DNA from: Agromyces italicus DSM 16388
Lineage (GTDB): Bacteria > Actinomycetota > Actinomycetes > Actinomycetales > Microbacteriaceae
Assembly: GCF_000421545.1 (NCBI RefSeq)
Contig: NZ_ATXF01000006.1
Coordinates: forward strand, 248,001 to 312,000
Length of the DNA stretch: 64,000 bases
Direction of reading: 5' to 3'
Shown here: piece by piece, positions 1-8,192 of the stretch
How positions within the stretch are numbered: position 1 is the first letter of the stretch
How the letters are laid out: every line of letters begins with the position of its first letter
Made by a program: the position numbers and the translations under genes
The notes under the pieces: generated by a model
What the model was told of the DNA's origin: nothing
The model's input: only the letters and a program-made list of their open reading frames with translations
Databases searched by the model: none

Positions 1-1
1 G

Positions 2-967
2 GATGCCCCGACGATCGGCATCCTCGACGCCGACGGGCATGGCGTCGACCTCGAGGCGTGCGGCATCTGCTCCCCCGGCCATCGGGCGGCCTTCCCCGTG
101 CTGGCCCGCTTCATCACGCTCGCCCGGCTCACACCGTACGACGTACGCCGTCGCACCGGCGAGCTCAAGCACCTGATCGTCACCGAGTCGCCCGACGGCG
201 AGCTCATGATCCGCTTCGTGCTGCGCTCGACCGAGCCGGTGGCCCGCCTGCGCAAGCACCTGCCCGCGCTGCTCGCCGAGTTGCCGCACGCGCGCGTCGT
301 CACGGCGAACGTGCTGCCCGAGCACAAGGCGGTGCTCGAGGGCGAACACGAGATCGTGCTGACCGAGGCCGAGACCCTCGCGATGCGGCTCAACGACGTG
401 ACCATGCACCTGCGGCCGCAGAGCTTCTTCCAGACGAACACCGAGATCGCCGCGGCCCTGTACGCCGAGGCCCGCGACTGGATCCGCGACCTCGCGCCCG
501 ACACCGCCTGGGACCTCTACTCGGGTGTCGGCGGCTTCGCGCTGCACATCGCGGGGCGCGACGACGCATCGAGCGCCGGCCCGAGCGCCGGCCCCGGCCC
601 CGAGGTCACCGGCATCGAGACGAGCGTCGAGGCGGTCGCGAGCGCCGAGCTCTCGAGAACGGATGCCGCGCTCTCGCGCCTGCGCTTCGCCTCGGGCGAT
701 GCGACCGCCTTCGCCGCGGGCGCGGCGACGACCGAGGTGCCCGATCTCGTGATCGTGAATCCGCCCCGCCGCGGGATCGGCTCCGAGCTCGCGGGCTGGC
801 TCGAGGCATCCGCGGTGTCGCACGTGCTCTATTCGAGCTGCAACGCGGCCTCGCTCGCGAAGGACCTCGCGGCGATGCCGTCGCTGCGCCCCGTGAAGGC
901 GCGCGTCTTCGACATGTTCCCGCAGACGACGCACTTCGAGGTGATGGTGCTGCTCGAGCGGTGCTGA
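2..967 (+). CDS. rlmC: 23S rRNA (uracil-C5)-methyltransferase RlmC, 3' part
   Basis: The window opens inside this gene; about 320 C-terminal codons are present and the start lies upstream. It is a SAM-dependent RNA m5U methyltransferase of the TrmA/RumA/RumB family, expected to methylate U747 of 23S rRNA. Visible motifs in order: LTPYDVRRRTGELK, RPQSFFQTN, the SAM-binding DLYSGVGGFALH, NPPRRGIGSEL, the catalytic-cysteine motif SSCNAASLAKDL, and the closing FDMFPQTTHFEV. The motif series follows the E. coli RlmC pattern more closely than RlmD or TrmA. An internal insertion (SSAGPSAGPGPE) interrupts the SAM-domain loop. A short tandem repeat follows the stop codon. Confidence 0.92.
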   Translation, partial: DAPTIGILDADGHGVDLEACGICSPGHRAAFPVLARFITLARLTPYDVRRRTGELKHLIVTESPDGELMIRFVLRSTEPVARLRKHLPALLAELPHARVVTANVLPEHKAVLEGEHEIVLTEAETLAMRLNDVTMHLRPQSFFQTNTEIAAALYAEARDWIRDLAPDTAWDLYSGVGGFALHIAGRDDASSAGPSAGPGPEVTGIETSVEAVASAELSRTDAALSRLRFASGDATAFAAGAATTEVPDLVIVNPPRRGIGSELAGWLEASAVSHVLYSSCNAASLAKDLAAMPSLRPVKARVFDMFPQTTHFEVMVLLERC

Positions 968-990
968 ACGCGATCGACGCAGCGCGGTCA

Positions 991-1038
991 GCCGACACGC
1001 CGACACGCCGACACGCCGACACGCCGACGCGCTGACGC
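991..1038. repeat. 8-bp tandem repeat after rlmC
   Basis: Four exact GCCGACAC units are followed by two degenerate units (GCCGACGC, GCTGACGC). They lie between the convergent rlmC and sigma-factor genes, with no coding role visible. Slipped-strand copy-number variation is possible. Confidence 0.8.
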
Positions 1039-1053
1039 GTGGACCGCCGCAGC

Positions 1054-2334
1054 TCAGCCGGTTGCACCCGCCCGCGCCAGGCAGAAGCGCCGTACCGACT
1101 CCGTCGGGACGACTTCGGCGAGCCGCGCGTAGTGCTGCCGCGCTTCGTCGCGCCGCTCGGTACGCCACGCGAGGTCGGCGAGCGCGAGCTGCGCGTCGAC
1201 CGCCGCGTACGCCGCCGCCCCCTCCCCGAGTACACGCAGCTCTCGCTCGACGGCTCGCAGCCGCGTGGTCCGTTCCCCGGATGGCGGCGCGAGCAGCGCC
1301 CGGTGCAGCTCGGCCGAGAGCCGCGCGACGGTCACCGACGGCGCGCCCCACACCCGCTCGAGCGCGCGGTAGAACGCCACGACGCGGGTCCAGTCGGTAG
1401 TGGCGAAACTCGTGGCCGAACTGTGCAGTCCGGCGATCGCCGCCTCGAGCGCGAAGCGACCGTCACCGCGGTCAGCGGCCGCGGCCGCGTCGTCGAGCCC
1501 GGCCTCGATCAGCCGGGCGTCCCACCGGCTGCGGTCGACCTCGTCGAGCGGTACCGCCGCACCGTTCTCGTCGAGCCGGCCCGGTCGCCTTGCGAGCCCC
1601 AGACGGACGACGGCCCGGAGACCGCGAACCTCGGAATCGTCGGGATACTCCGCGACCATCGAGTCGGCGATCGAGAGCGCCTGGCGGCCGAGATCGTCGA
1701 GCGGCGTGGCCGGGTCGAGGACGTCGCGGTGGGCGACCGTGAACATGCCCGCGACCACGGCGAGCACGACGGGCAACCGACCCCGGCGCTCGGGCGCCTC
1801 GGGCACATGGAACCGCCCCCTGGCCTCGGCGAGGGCCCGCTTCGCCCGGGTGAGTCGCGCCGCTGCCGCCGACGCCTGCACGCCGAGGTGTGCCGCGATG
1901 CGCGCCACGTCGAGTCCGCAGACGACGCGCAGCGCGAGGACGACCCTGGCCTGCTCGGTCAGCGCCGGATCGCACGCGACGAAGAGCAGCGCAAGCCGAT
2001 CGTCGAGTGCGTCGCCGATGAACGGGTGGGCGGATGCCTCGTCGGCGGGGTCGGGCGACGTGGCATCCTCGACGAGTCGTGGCGCGTTGCGCCGCTCGAC
2101 GGCCGATCGTCGCCGGTCGTCGAGCCATGCCCGTTTGCCGACGGTCGTGCACCACGCGGCGAGCGAGCCGAGCGGCCTCGCGTCGTCGCCGGCCTGGGCG
2201 ACGGCCCTCGCGATCGCCTCGGCCGCGTATTCCTGCGCGTCGTCGAGGCTGCCCGTGTAGGCGGCCAGGGCGCGCACGATCCGCGGCCAGGCTTCGACGA
2301 AGTCCTCGCCGAGGCCGGCGATCGAGTCGCTCAC
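1054..2334 (-). CDS. ECF sigma factor with C-terminal TPR-like extension (ECF42 type)
   Basis: 426-residue RNA polymerase sigma factor. Region 2 lies at about residues 10-75 (FVEAWPRIVRALAAYTGSL ... WCTTVGKRAWLDDRRR). Region 4 is near residues 115-170 (LALRVVCGLDVARIAAHLGV and an Arg/Lys-rich recognition helix). A helical extension of about 240 residues with repeated Ala-rich helices follows, typical of the ECF42 group, which is known to be encoded beside YciI/DGPF proteins. The GTG start at 2334 overlaps the stop of the upstream YciI gene (GTGA), implying translational coupling and choosing this start over longer in-frame options. No anti-sigma factor is adjacent, as expected for this group. 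Its targets are unknown. Confidence 0.88.
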   Translation of the reverse strand: MSDSIAGLGEDFVEAWPRIVRALAAYTGSLDDAQEYAAEAIARAVAQAGDDARPLGSLAAWCTTVGKRAWLDDRRRSAVERRNAPRLVEDATSPDPADEASAHPFIGDALDDRLALLFVACDPALTEQARVVLALRVVCGLDVARIAAHLGVQASAAAARLTRAKRALAEARGRFHVPEAPERRGRLPVVLAVVAGMFTVAHRDVLDPATPLDDLGRQALSIADSMVAEYPDDSEVRGLRAVVRLGLARRPGRLDENGAAVPLDEVDRSRWDARLIEAGLDDAAAAADRGDGRFALEAAIAGLHSSATSFATTDWTRVVAFYRALERVWGAPSVTVARLSAELHRALLAPPSGERTTRLRAVERELRVLGEGAAAYAAVDAQLALADLAWRTERRDEARQHYARLAEVVPTESVRRFCLARAGATG

Positions 2335-2717
2335 GAGGTCGGGAACACTTTGCGCCACTCGACGTGTCCGCCAGTCGGAACGAGCGCGGCGATGCGCCGG
2401 GCGAGCGCCTCGTCGTCGGTCTCGACGAGGTAGAAGCCCGAGACGACCTCGGTGGTGTCGGGGTAGGGCCCGTCGGAGTAGACGGCGTCGGCTTCGACGC
2501 GGTCGCCCGCCCCGGGCGTGACCCGTCCTCCGTGACGGGCATTCTGCAGCGCCGATCCGCCGACGATCCGGGCGCCGAGCCGCTCGACCGCATCCTGGAA
2601 GGCCTGGTGCGCCGGGAAGTTCGTCTCCGGGGCCCCGCCGGGCACTCCCCCGCCCTCGAGGTAGTCGTCCGATTCCCAGTCGGGCTCGTGGATGAGGTAC
2701 GCGTACGTGTCGGTCAT
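2331..2717 (-). CDS. YciI/DGPF-domain protein
   Basis: 128-residue single-domain protein of the YciI-like (YCII/DGPF) superfamily, a ferredoxin-like alpha/beta fold. The C-terminal half (YSDGPYPDTTEVVSGFYLVE then DDEALARRIAALVPTGGHVEWR) carries the characteristic DGP-[YF] and VEWR-like motifs. A strong Shine-Dalgarno AAGGAGA precedes the ATG. It is the first gene of a two-gene operon with the ECF sigma factor, the standard arrangement for this sigma group. The biochemical role of DGPF proteins in such pairs is not established; they have been proposed as partners or targets of the sigma factor. Confidence 0.9.
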   Translation of the reverse strand: MTDTYAYLIHEPDWESDDYLEGGGVPGGAPETNFPAHQAFQDAVERLGARIVGGSALQNARHGGRVTPGAGDRVEADAVYSDGPYPDTTEVVSGFYLVETDDEALARRIAALVPTGGHVEWRKVFPTS

Positions 2718-2774
2718 GGTGTCTCCTTCGTCGATGCCCGTCGGGGGCCGTGACGACCATCGTCACACCATGGT

Positions 2775-2801
2775 GACGAAGTCGGACACGTGAATTCGAC
2801 A
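2775..2801 (-). promoter_or_regulatory. Candidate ECF promoter for the YciI-sigma operon
   Basis: On the minus strand TGTCGA (plus 2796-2801) is followed after 17 nt by CGTC (plus 2775-2778), 58 nt before the YciI start. This agrees with the TGTCGA / CGTC type of promoter I recall for ECF42 sigma factors and would make the operon self-activating. The region also carries GTGACGA (2750-2756) with a TCGTCAC arm (2760-2766) and a further GTGACGA (2773-2779). Motif match only. Confidence 0.5.
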
Positions 2802-2804
2802 GTC

Positions 2805-2841
2805 TTGCCCAGCACTGAACAAGTGTTTAGACTATTGAACA
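2805..2841 (+). promoter_or_regulatory. TetR-gene promoter with operator-like repeats
   Basis: TTGCCC (2805-2810), a 17-nt spacer and TAGACT (2828-2833) place transcription start at or next to the ATG at 2841, so the mRNA is probably leaderless. Two TGAACA copies 20 bp apart (2816-2821 and 2836-2841) flank the -10 and could be the binding site for autorepression. The divergent sigma-operon promoter lies only a few bases away. Confidence 0.6.
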
Positions 2842-3542
2842 TGCGTACAGCTACGTCCGACCTGACGACTCGCGCCCGAATCCGCGACGCGGCCGTCGTG
2901 CTGTTCGGTCGCGACGGCTACGCGGCGACCTCCGTGCGCGCCGTGGCCTCTCTGGCCGACGTCAGCCCGGCGCTCGTCGTGCACCATTTCGCCTCGAAGG
3001 AGGGCCTCCGCCTCGCCTGCGACGACTACGTGGTCGGCGAGTTCCTCGGGCGGAAGGACGACCTCTCCCACGGCGACGCCGCGTCGGCGATCCGGCGCTG
3101 GCTCGCCGACGTCGACACCTACCGCCCGCTGATCGACTACACCGCGCGCATGCTCACCTCGAGCGGCTCCGCCGGCGACGAGCTCTTCGACGCCCTCCTC
3201 GAGGGCACCTCGGCGATGGTCGACGAACAGGTGGCCTCCGGCATCATGCGCGAGCCGAGCGACCGCTCGGCGACCGCGCTCTACCTGACCCTGTACGGCC
3301 TGGTCCCGCTCGTGATGCATCGACAGCTGACACGAGCGCTCGGGGTCGAGCAACTCAGCGCGGCCGGCCTCCGCCGCACGACCGTGCCGATCCTCGAGCT
3401 GTACACCCACGGCCTCTACGCCGACGACCGGTTCCTCGTCGCCGCGCACGAGGCACTCGCGCGCACGAGCGGTCCCCGCTCCGACAAGGGCGAGAACGAC
3501 CCGAATCAAGATCCCGACCCGCCGCGCGGCGCCGGCTCGTGA
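2841..3542 (+). CDS. TetR/AcrR-family transcriptional regulator
   Basis: 233-residue regulator. The N-terminal helix-turn-helix occupies about residues 8-55 (RIRDAAVVLFGRDGYAATSVRAVA, VSPALVVHHFASKEGL). The rest is the helical ligand-binding domain. The ATG at 2841 is preferred over the in-frame GTG at 2790 because a -10 element ends 7 nt before it. The gene is followed 40 bp later by an ABC exporter ATPase and its permease in the same direction, so it most likely represses that exporter in response to the exported compound. The ligand cannot be read from the sequence. Confidence 0.9.
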   Translation: MRTATSDLTTRARIRDAAVVLFGRDGYAATSVRAVASLADVSPALVVHHFASKEGLRLACDDYVVGEFLGRKDDLSHGDAASAIRRWLADVDTYRPLIDYTARMLTSSGSAGDELFDALLEGTSAMVDEQVASGIMREPSDRSATALYLTLYGLVPLVMHRQLTRALGVEQLSAAGLRRTTVPILELYTHGLYADDRFLVAAHEALARTSGPRSDKGENDPNQDPDPPRGAGS

Positions 3543-3582
3543 TCATTCGGAGACGTTCTCGAACCTGAAAGGAGCATGGGCG

Positions 3583-4533
3583 ATGACCCCTGCCATTGAA
3601 ACGATCGGCCTGCAGAAACGATACGGAACGCACCCCGCGATCCATGACCTGAACATCTCGGTGGCACCCGGCACCGTCTTCGGACTGATCGGCCCCAATG
3701 GGGCCGGCAAGACGACGACGCTGCGCATGCTGCTCGACATCATCCGCCCGTCCGGAGGCGTGGCCCGGGTGCTCGGCGCCGACCCGCGAGCCGGCGGACC
3801 GACCCTCCGACGCCGGATCGGCTACGTGCCCGGCGAGTTGCGCCTCGAGGGGCGCATCCGCGGCCGCAACCTCCTGCGCCACTACGCGGAGATCAGCGGT
3901 CCGGTCGCACCGGGTGTGATCGAGAACCTCGCCGACCGGCTGGGCCTCGATCTGAACCGGAACGTTCGCACCCTCTCCAAGGGCAACAAGCAGAAGCTCG
4001 GGCTCATCCAGGCCTTCATGCACCGCCCCGAACTGCTCGTGCTCGATGAGCCGACGAGCGGGCTCGACCCGCTCGTGCAACGGGAGTTCCTCGAGTTGGT
4101 GCGGGAGGCGCGCGCGGGTGGCCAGACCGTGCTGCTGAGCTCGCACGTGCTCAGCGAGATCCAGCAGACCGCCGATCACGTCGCGGTGCTCAGCACCGGG
4201 CGGGTCGTGGCCGAGGGCGCGGTCGCGTCACTGCGCCTGGGGAAGATCCGGCGCATCAGGGCGAGCCTCGACGGCGCCGATCCCGGCGGGATCGAAGCCG
4301 AACTCGCGACCGTTCCCGGTGTCAGGGAGGTCACCGTGATCGGCGACGAAGCGACGCGGACGACGCGGCTCACCGCGACGCTCGACGGCGAAATCGATCC
4401 GCTCGTGCAACTCTTCGCGCGGCATCGGGTCGGCGACCTCGTCATCGAAGAGCCCGACCTCGAGGAGTCCGTGCTGCAGCTGTACGGCGGGTCGACCGGC
4501 AGCGCAAGCGGTGAGGAGGTGCGTCGTGGTTAG
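3583..4533 (+). CDS. ABC exporter ATP-binding protein
   Basis: 316-residue ATPase of an ABC-2 type exporter. Walker A is GPNGAGKTT near residue 39, the signature is LSKGNKQK, Walker B is LLVLDEPTSGLDP, and the H-loop is LLSSHVLSEIQQ. A C-terminal regulatory segment of about 90 residues follows the nucleotide-binding domain, as in drug-resistance/DrrA-like ATPases. AAAGGAG lies 10 nt before the ATG. The stop overlaps the permease start by 8 nt. Together with the permease and the upstream TetR it forms a likely self-inducible efflux unit for an antibiotic or other amphiphile. Confidence 0.92.
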   Translation: MTPAIETIGLQKRYGTHPAIHDLNISVAPGTVFGLIGPNGAGKTTTLRMLLDIIRPSGGVARVLGADPRAGGPTLRRRIGYVPGELRLEGRIRGRNLLRHYAEISGPVAPGVIENLADRLGLDLNRNVRTLSKGNKQKLGLIQAFMHRPELLVLDEPTSGLDPLVQREFLELVREARAGGQTVLLSSHVLSEIQQTADHVAVLSTGRVVAEGAVASLRLGKIRRIRASLDGADPGGIEAELATVPGVREVTVIGDEATRTTRLTATLDGEIDPLVQLFARHRVGDLVIEEPDLEESVLQLYGGSTGSASGEEVRRG

Positions 4534-5326
4534 GGTCCTTCCCGTGTTCCGTCGCTCACTCGGCGACTCCTGGCGATCCCTCATCGGGTGGAGCCTGGGT
4601 GTCGCGGCCGCCCTGCTCATGTACCTGCCGCTGTTCCCGAGCCTCGGCGGCGACGGCGAGATGCAGCAGATGCTCGAGACGCTGCCCCCTGAGCTCGTGA
4701 AGACGCTCGGCTACGAGCAGATCGCCTCGGGTCCGGGCTACACGCAGGGCACGTTCTACGGGTTGATCGGATTCCTGCTGCTGGTGATCGCGGCCACCTC
4801 GTGGGGGTCTTCGTCGATCGCGGGGGCCGAGGAGTCCGGCCGCCTCGAACTGACGCTCGCCCACGCCGTCGGCCGCAGCCAGTACGCCCTCGAATCCGCA
4901 CTCTCCGTCCTGGTCCGGCTCGCCTGGCTCGGCCTCCTCGCCGCCGGCATCGTGCTGGCACTGAACGAACCGTCCGAGCTCGGCATCGAACCGCCGCAGG
5001 TGTTCGCGGTCACGGCCGCGCTCGTCGGTCTCGCGTTCGTGTCGGGGGCGGTCGCACTGCTCGTCGGTGCCGCGACCGGCCGGCGGATCCTCGCGACCGC
5101 GGCCGGAGCGGGCATCGCCGTGGTCGGCTACGTGTTCAATGCGATCGCCAACCAGGTCGAGGACGCCGAATGGTTGCGCAGTCTCTCGCCGTATTCGTGG
5201 GCGTACCGGGAGCTTCCGCTCGTCGAGGGCGCCGACTGGGCCGGCCTCGGACTGCTCTGGGGGCTCGCCGCCGTCTCCGTCGTCGCCGGCACGCTGATCC
5301 TCCGCGAGCGCGACCTCACCGGATGA
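4526..5326 (+). CDS. ABC-2 type exporter permease
   Basis: 266-residue integral membrane protein with about six transmembrane segments, beginning LIGWSLGVAAALLMYLPLF and including FYGLIGFLLLVIAATSWG and a C-terminal LGLLWGLAAVSVVAGTLIL. The first extracytoplasmic loop (about 50 residues) is the largest. The GTG at 4526 is preferred over an in-frame GTG at 4511 because AGGAGG (4513-4518) sits 7 nt upstream; this overlaps the ATPase stop by 8 nt. It pairs with the upstream ATPase. The pattern resembles polyketide/quinolone-type ABC-2 exporters; the substrate is unknown. Confidence 0.88.
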   Translation: MVRVLPVFRRSLGDSWRSLIGWSLGVAAALLMYLPLFPSLGGDGEMQQMLETLPPELVKTLGYEQIASGPGYTQGTFYGLIGFLLLVIAATSWGSSSIAGAEESGRLELTLAHAVGRSQYALESALSVLVRLAWLGLLAAGIVLALNEPSELGIEPPQVFAVTAALVGLAFVSGAVALLVGAATGRRILATAAGAGIAVVGYVFNAIANQVEDAEWLRSLSPYSWAYRELPLVEGADWAGLGLLWGLAAVSVVAGTLILRERDLTG

Positions 5327-5332
5327 CCCGGG

Positions 5333-5365
5333 GCGGTGGGGTGCGGCGAAGCTGCACCCCACCGC
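5333..5365. terminator. Bidirectional terminator
   Basis: A perfect 12-bp stem, GCGGTGGGGTGC (5333-5344) with GCACCCCACCGC (5354-5365) and a 9-nt loop, fills the 41-bp gap between the convergent ABC permease and membrane glycosyltransferase-like gene. Confidence 0.85.
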
Positions 5366-5367
5366 GA

Positions 5368-6696
5368 TCACCACCCGGTGGCGAGCAGGTGCTGCCCGAC
5401 GAGCGCGAAGCCGAGTTGGCCCGCGAAGCCGAACCGTCGCCACCGGGCGCCGAGGAGCGCGGTGCCGAGCATCAGCCACGGCACGAACGGCAACCAGATG
5501 CGCTCGACCTCGGCCCTGCTCATCTGCGACAGGTCGGCCACGAGCACCGTCAGCATCGCAGCGAGCGCGAGCACGACGATGACGCGCTCACGATGGTCGA
5601 GGCGCCCCAGCCGGATGGCGCGGTGCACCGCCACGGCGACCGAGGCCCCCACCATCGGACCGGCGCTGACGGCGAGCGCGGCGAGGTCGCCCCAGATCCA
5701 GTACCCGAGCGGCCTGCGGCTCGCGATGCCGTCCCAGTACCGGTCGACGAGCACCGGGTAGGCCTCCCACCAGGCGAATCCGAATGCGGCGAAGGCGAGC
5801 ACCACAGCGAGGGCCGCCGCGGCGGCGATGGGCAGCGGCCACCAGCATCTGACCGACCAGAGCACGCCGAGCGCGAGCAGCCCGAGCAGCGGAAGCCCGT
5901 ACGACAGCATCACGCAGTACCCGAGCAGGGCGCCCGCGGCGAGCGCCCACCCGACGAGCGCGACCCGACCGCGGGCGGTGGCGGCGAAGCCGAGGGCGCA
6001 CAGCCCCCACGCGGCGATCGCGGCGAACATGCCGTCCGCCGAGACCGCGATCCAGATCGCCGAGGGCCCCATGATGAGGAACGGCGCGGCTCGGCGTGCC
6101 CAGCGCTCGGCGTCGAGTCGGCGCAGGAGCACGAGCACCGCGATCGGGGTCGTCGCGCCGACGAGCAGCACCACGAGGCCCGCGGCGAACCCGCTGCCGA
6201 GGCCGAGCTCCACCAGCACGACGAAGAAGAGCAGGGCGCCCGGCGGGTGGCCGGCGATGTGCACGGGCCAGTTGTCGACCGAGTCGAGCGGGATGCGCGA
6301 CACGTACTCGCGCAGCGTCGACGGGAGGTCGGTCACCGACCTCGCGGTGTCGAGGTACTCGTACGAGGTCTCGAGGATCACGCCGATGCCGTCCGCCCCG
6401 TCGACGGCAGCGAGGCTCGCGAGCCAGGCCGCGCCGACGACGAAGCCGCCCGCGAGCAGCGCCCACCACGGCGCCCTCGCGGCCGCCTCGACGCCGTACA
6501 CGGCGGCGGCGAGCGCGAGCACCACGGCGGGAAGCGTGCCGGGGCCGACGCGCGGCAGCCACTCCGCGTGCAACGGCGGAAAGGAGCGCACGTGCACGTT
6601 CCAATCGAAGACCGCCGGCACGACCACGGCGAGCACGATCAGCCCGACCGCGACGGACAGACCGATCCACGGCACGGCGGCTGGGCGTGCTGGCAC
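5368..6696 (-). CDS. Polytopic membrane protein, GT-C glycosyltransferase-like
   Basis: 442-residue membrane protein with about 11-12 predicted transmembrane segments. A large first extracytoplasmic region contains YEYLDTARSVTDLPSTLREY and VDNWPVHIAGHPPGALLFF. The acidic and His-Pro-Pro-Gly motifs in the first loop and the overall topology resemble GT-C lipid-linked-sugar glycosyltransferases, but I cannot assign a family. The GTG start at 6696 lies 6 nt after a TAGGGT -10, suggesting a leaderless mRNA. The upstream box at 6741-6758 is shared with two other units of the cluster, implying co-regulation with the GT2/DUF2064/methyltransferase operon. It probably transfers a sugar built by the neighbouring enzymes on the outer face of the membrane. 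Confidence 0.7.
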   Translation of the reverse strand: MPARPAAVPWIGLSVAVGLIVLAVVVPAVFDWNVHVRSFPPLHAEWLPRVGPGTLPAVVLALAAAVYGVEAAARAPWWALLAGGFVVGAAWLASLAAVDGADGIGVILETSYEYLDTARSVTDLPSTLREYVSRIPLDSVDNWPVHIAGHPPGALLFFVVLVELGLGSGFAAGLVVLLVGATTPIAVLVLLRRLDAERWARRAAPFLIMGPSAIWIAVSADGMFAAIAAWGLCALGFAATARGRVALVGWALAAGALLGYCVMLSYGLPLLGLLALGVLWSVRCWWPLPIAAAAALAVVLAFAAFGFAWWEAYPVLVDRYWDGIASRRPLGYWIWGDLAALAVSAGPMVGASVAVAVHRAIRLGRLDHRERVIVVLALAAMLTVLVADLSQMSRAEVERIWLPFVPWLMLGTALLGARWRRFGFAGQLGFALVGQHLLATGW

Positions 6697-6740
6697 GTCT
6701 CGACCCTATGGATTCCGGCCTGCCGCGACCCCGGCGAAAC

Positions 6741-6758
6741 CTTACGGAAGTGGAACGG
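6741..6758 (-). promoter_or_regulatory. Shared cluster box 1
   Basis: CTTACGGAAGTGGAACGG; read on the minus strand it begins CCGT and has a second CCGT 11 bp later, the spacing typical of OmpR/PhoB-family half-sites. It starts 45 bp upstream of the membrane-protein GTG, with 32 nt between box and -10 (TAGGGT). The same motif recurs at 8902 and 12737. Confidence 0.6.
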
Positions 6759-6786
6759 CCCGCCCCGCGGCATCCCGCCGTCGTCG

Positions 6787-7554
6787 TCAGGCCGGGCGGG
6801 TCGACGGCACCGAGCGCACGAAGTGCCGGCCGGCCGCCTCCCAGTGCGCCACCGTCTCGAGTCCGGCCCGTCGCGCCACCGCGACCACGGCGGCCCAGCC
6901 GATGCGTGCCCAGGGGAACGGCTCGCTCTCGTTGCCGTCGTCGTCGGCGACGGTGCACATCGCCCGCACCGACAGCTCGGGCTCGGCGTCCGTCTCGATC
7001 ACGACCGAACCGACGGGCGCGAGCAGCTCGCGGCAGCGCCGGAGCAGCGACTCGGGGTCGCCGCCGATGCCGACATTGCCGTCCATGAGCAGGATCGTCT
7101 GCCAGCAGCCCTCGAGCGGCACCCGGTCGAACACCGACCGCAACAGCACGGGGCTGCCGTCGGCCCGGGTGCGGGCGACCGCGAGCGGCGCGATGTCGAT
7201 GCCGAGCGCGGGGATCGAGCGCGCCGCCGCGGCGCGCACCATGCGACCCGGGCCGCACCCGACGTCGAGCGTGAGACCGGCCGCACCGTCGAGCGCGGTG
7301 AGATCGGCGGGGGTCGCCGAGCTGATCCAGCTGCCGGCGTCGAGGCGGTACGGGCCGTGACGGCCGTCGATGCTGCGGAGCACGAGCTCGCGAGCGGGTG
7401 CCGGTGCGACCCGGGCGGTGCGCGGCCGGCGCGGCAGCGTCGTGTCGACGACGACGACCGCGGCGGGGGCCGCATCGAGCAGCCGCCCGTACGGCTCGCC
7501 TCGTCCGGCGCCGAACGAGCCCGTTCGTCGGCCCTGCGGCGCCTGACCGCTCAT
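6787..7554 (-). CDS. Class I SAM-dependent methyltransferase
   Basis: 255-residue methyltransferase with a Rossmann core. Motif I is LTLDVGCGPGRMVRA near residue 95, motif II is LGIDIAPLAVARTRADG, and later motifs are LLMDGNVGIGGDPESLLRR and GSVVIETD. About 85 residues precede the core, with VVVVDTTLPRRPRTARVAP. The start overlaps the stop of the DUF2064 gene (ATGA), so it is the third gene of a tightly coupled operon GT2-DUF2064-methyltransferase. The acceptor is unknown; by context a sugar, lipid or nucleotide-sugar intermediate is likely. Confidence 0.82.
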   Translation of the reverse strand: MSGQAPQGRRTGSFGAGRGEPYGRLLDAAPAAVVVVDTTLPRRPRTARVAPAPARELVLRSIDGRHGPYRLDAGSWISSATPADLTALDGAAGLTLDVGCGPGRMVRAAAARSIPALGIDIAPLAVARTRADGSPVLLRSVFDRVPLEGCWQTILLMDGNVGIGGDPESLLRRCRELLAPVGSVVIETDAEPELSVRAMCTVADDDGNESEPFPWARIGWAAVVAVARRAGLETVAHWEAAGRHFVRSVPSTRPA

Positions 7555-8192
7555 CCGCGCGCTCCCGTGAACCGGCGGAACTCCCGCGCGAATCGGGTGC
7601 CGGGGGCCTCGCGCGCGACCAGGGCGGCCTCGGCGATCGAGTCGACGTCGGTCAGTTCGGGCAGCACACCGACGGTGAGGCCGGCCGCGACGAGCCGGAG
7701 ACGCTGCCGTGCCCCGGTGTCGCTGCGCGACATGGGCACACCCCGCACGAGGTCGCCCCTCGGTGCGCGGAGCGCGAGCAGCCAGAACCCGCCGTCGGCG
7801 GCCGGGCCGATCCAACCGTCCGCGGCGTCGGCGCCCGCGTCGCCGTCGAACGAGTCGAGCACGGCGGCGAGATGCGAGCCGGTGAGCTGCGGCGTGTCCA
7901 TGCCGACCAGGAGCACCGGCTCGCTCAGCACGTCGAACAGCTGCGCGAGCCGTTCATCGAGCGTTCCCGATCCCTGCGGCATCACCTCGAAGCCCGCCGC
8001 GCTCGCCGGCGGGCGCCCGCCCTCGAAATACAGGACGTGCCGCGACACGGGCAAGCCGGCCACCGCCACGAGCGTGTCATCGAGGCTCGCCGCCGCGAGC
8101 TGCGCCGCCTCGTCGAGCGTGAACGGCGGGTGCAGCCGCGTCTTCACCCGGCCGGGTACGCACTCCTTCGCGATGACCGCGACCGTCGTCAT
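7551..8192 (-). CDS. DUF2064 / GT-A superfamily transferase (TIGR04282-like)
   Basis: 213-residue protein with the nucleotidyl/glycosyl-transferase GT-A fold seen in CofC- and MobA-like enzymes. The signature near the N-terminus is AKECVPGRVKTRL, then LLVGMDTPQLT (metal-binding Asp) and IGPAADGGFWLLAL, all diagnostic of DUF2064. The ATG at 8192 overlaps the GT2 stop (ATGA) and its own stop overlaps the methyltransferase start. Databases often label the family 'arsenosugar biosynthesis glycosyltransferase' from gene context elsewhere. No radical-SAM or ArsM-like gene is visible here, so that label should not be transferred. A sugar-1-phosphate nucleotidyl transfer role is a reasonable alternative. 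Confidence 0.82.
   Translation of the reverse strand: MTTVAVIAKECVPGRVKTRLHPPFTLDEAAQLAAASLDDTLVAVAGLPVSRHVLYFEGGRPPASAAGFEVMPQGSGTLDERLAQLFDVLSEPVLLVGMDTPQLTGSHLAAVLDSFDGDAGADAADGWIGPAADGGFWLLALRAPRGDLVRGVPMSRSDTGARQRLRLVAAGLTVGVLPELTDVDSIAEAALVAREAPGTRFAREFRRFTGARG

Noticed and set aside
7551-8192. Arsenosugar biosynthesis role for the DUF2064 gene
   Set aside because: The family name comes from context in other genomes. No ArsM, ArsS-like radical SAM or other arsenic gene is seen, so only the fold-level call is kept.
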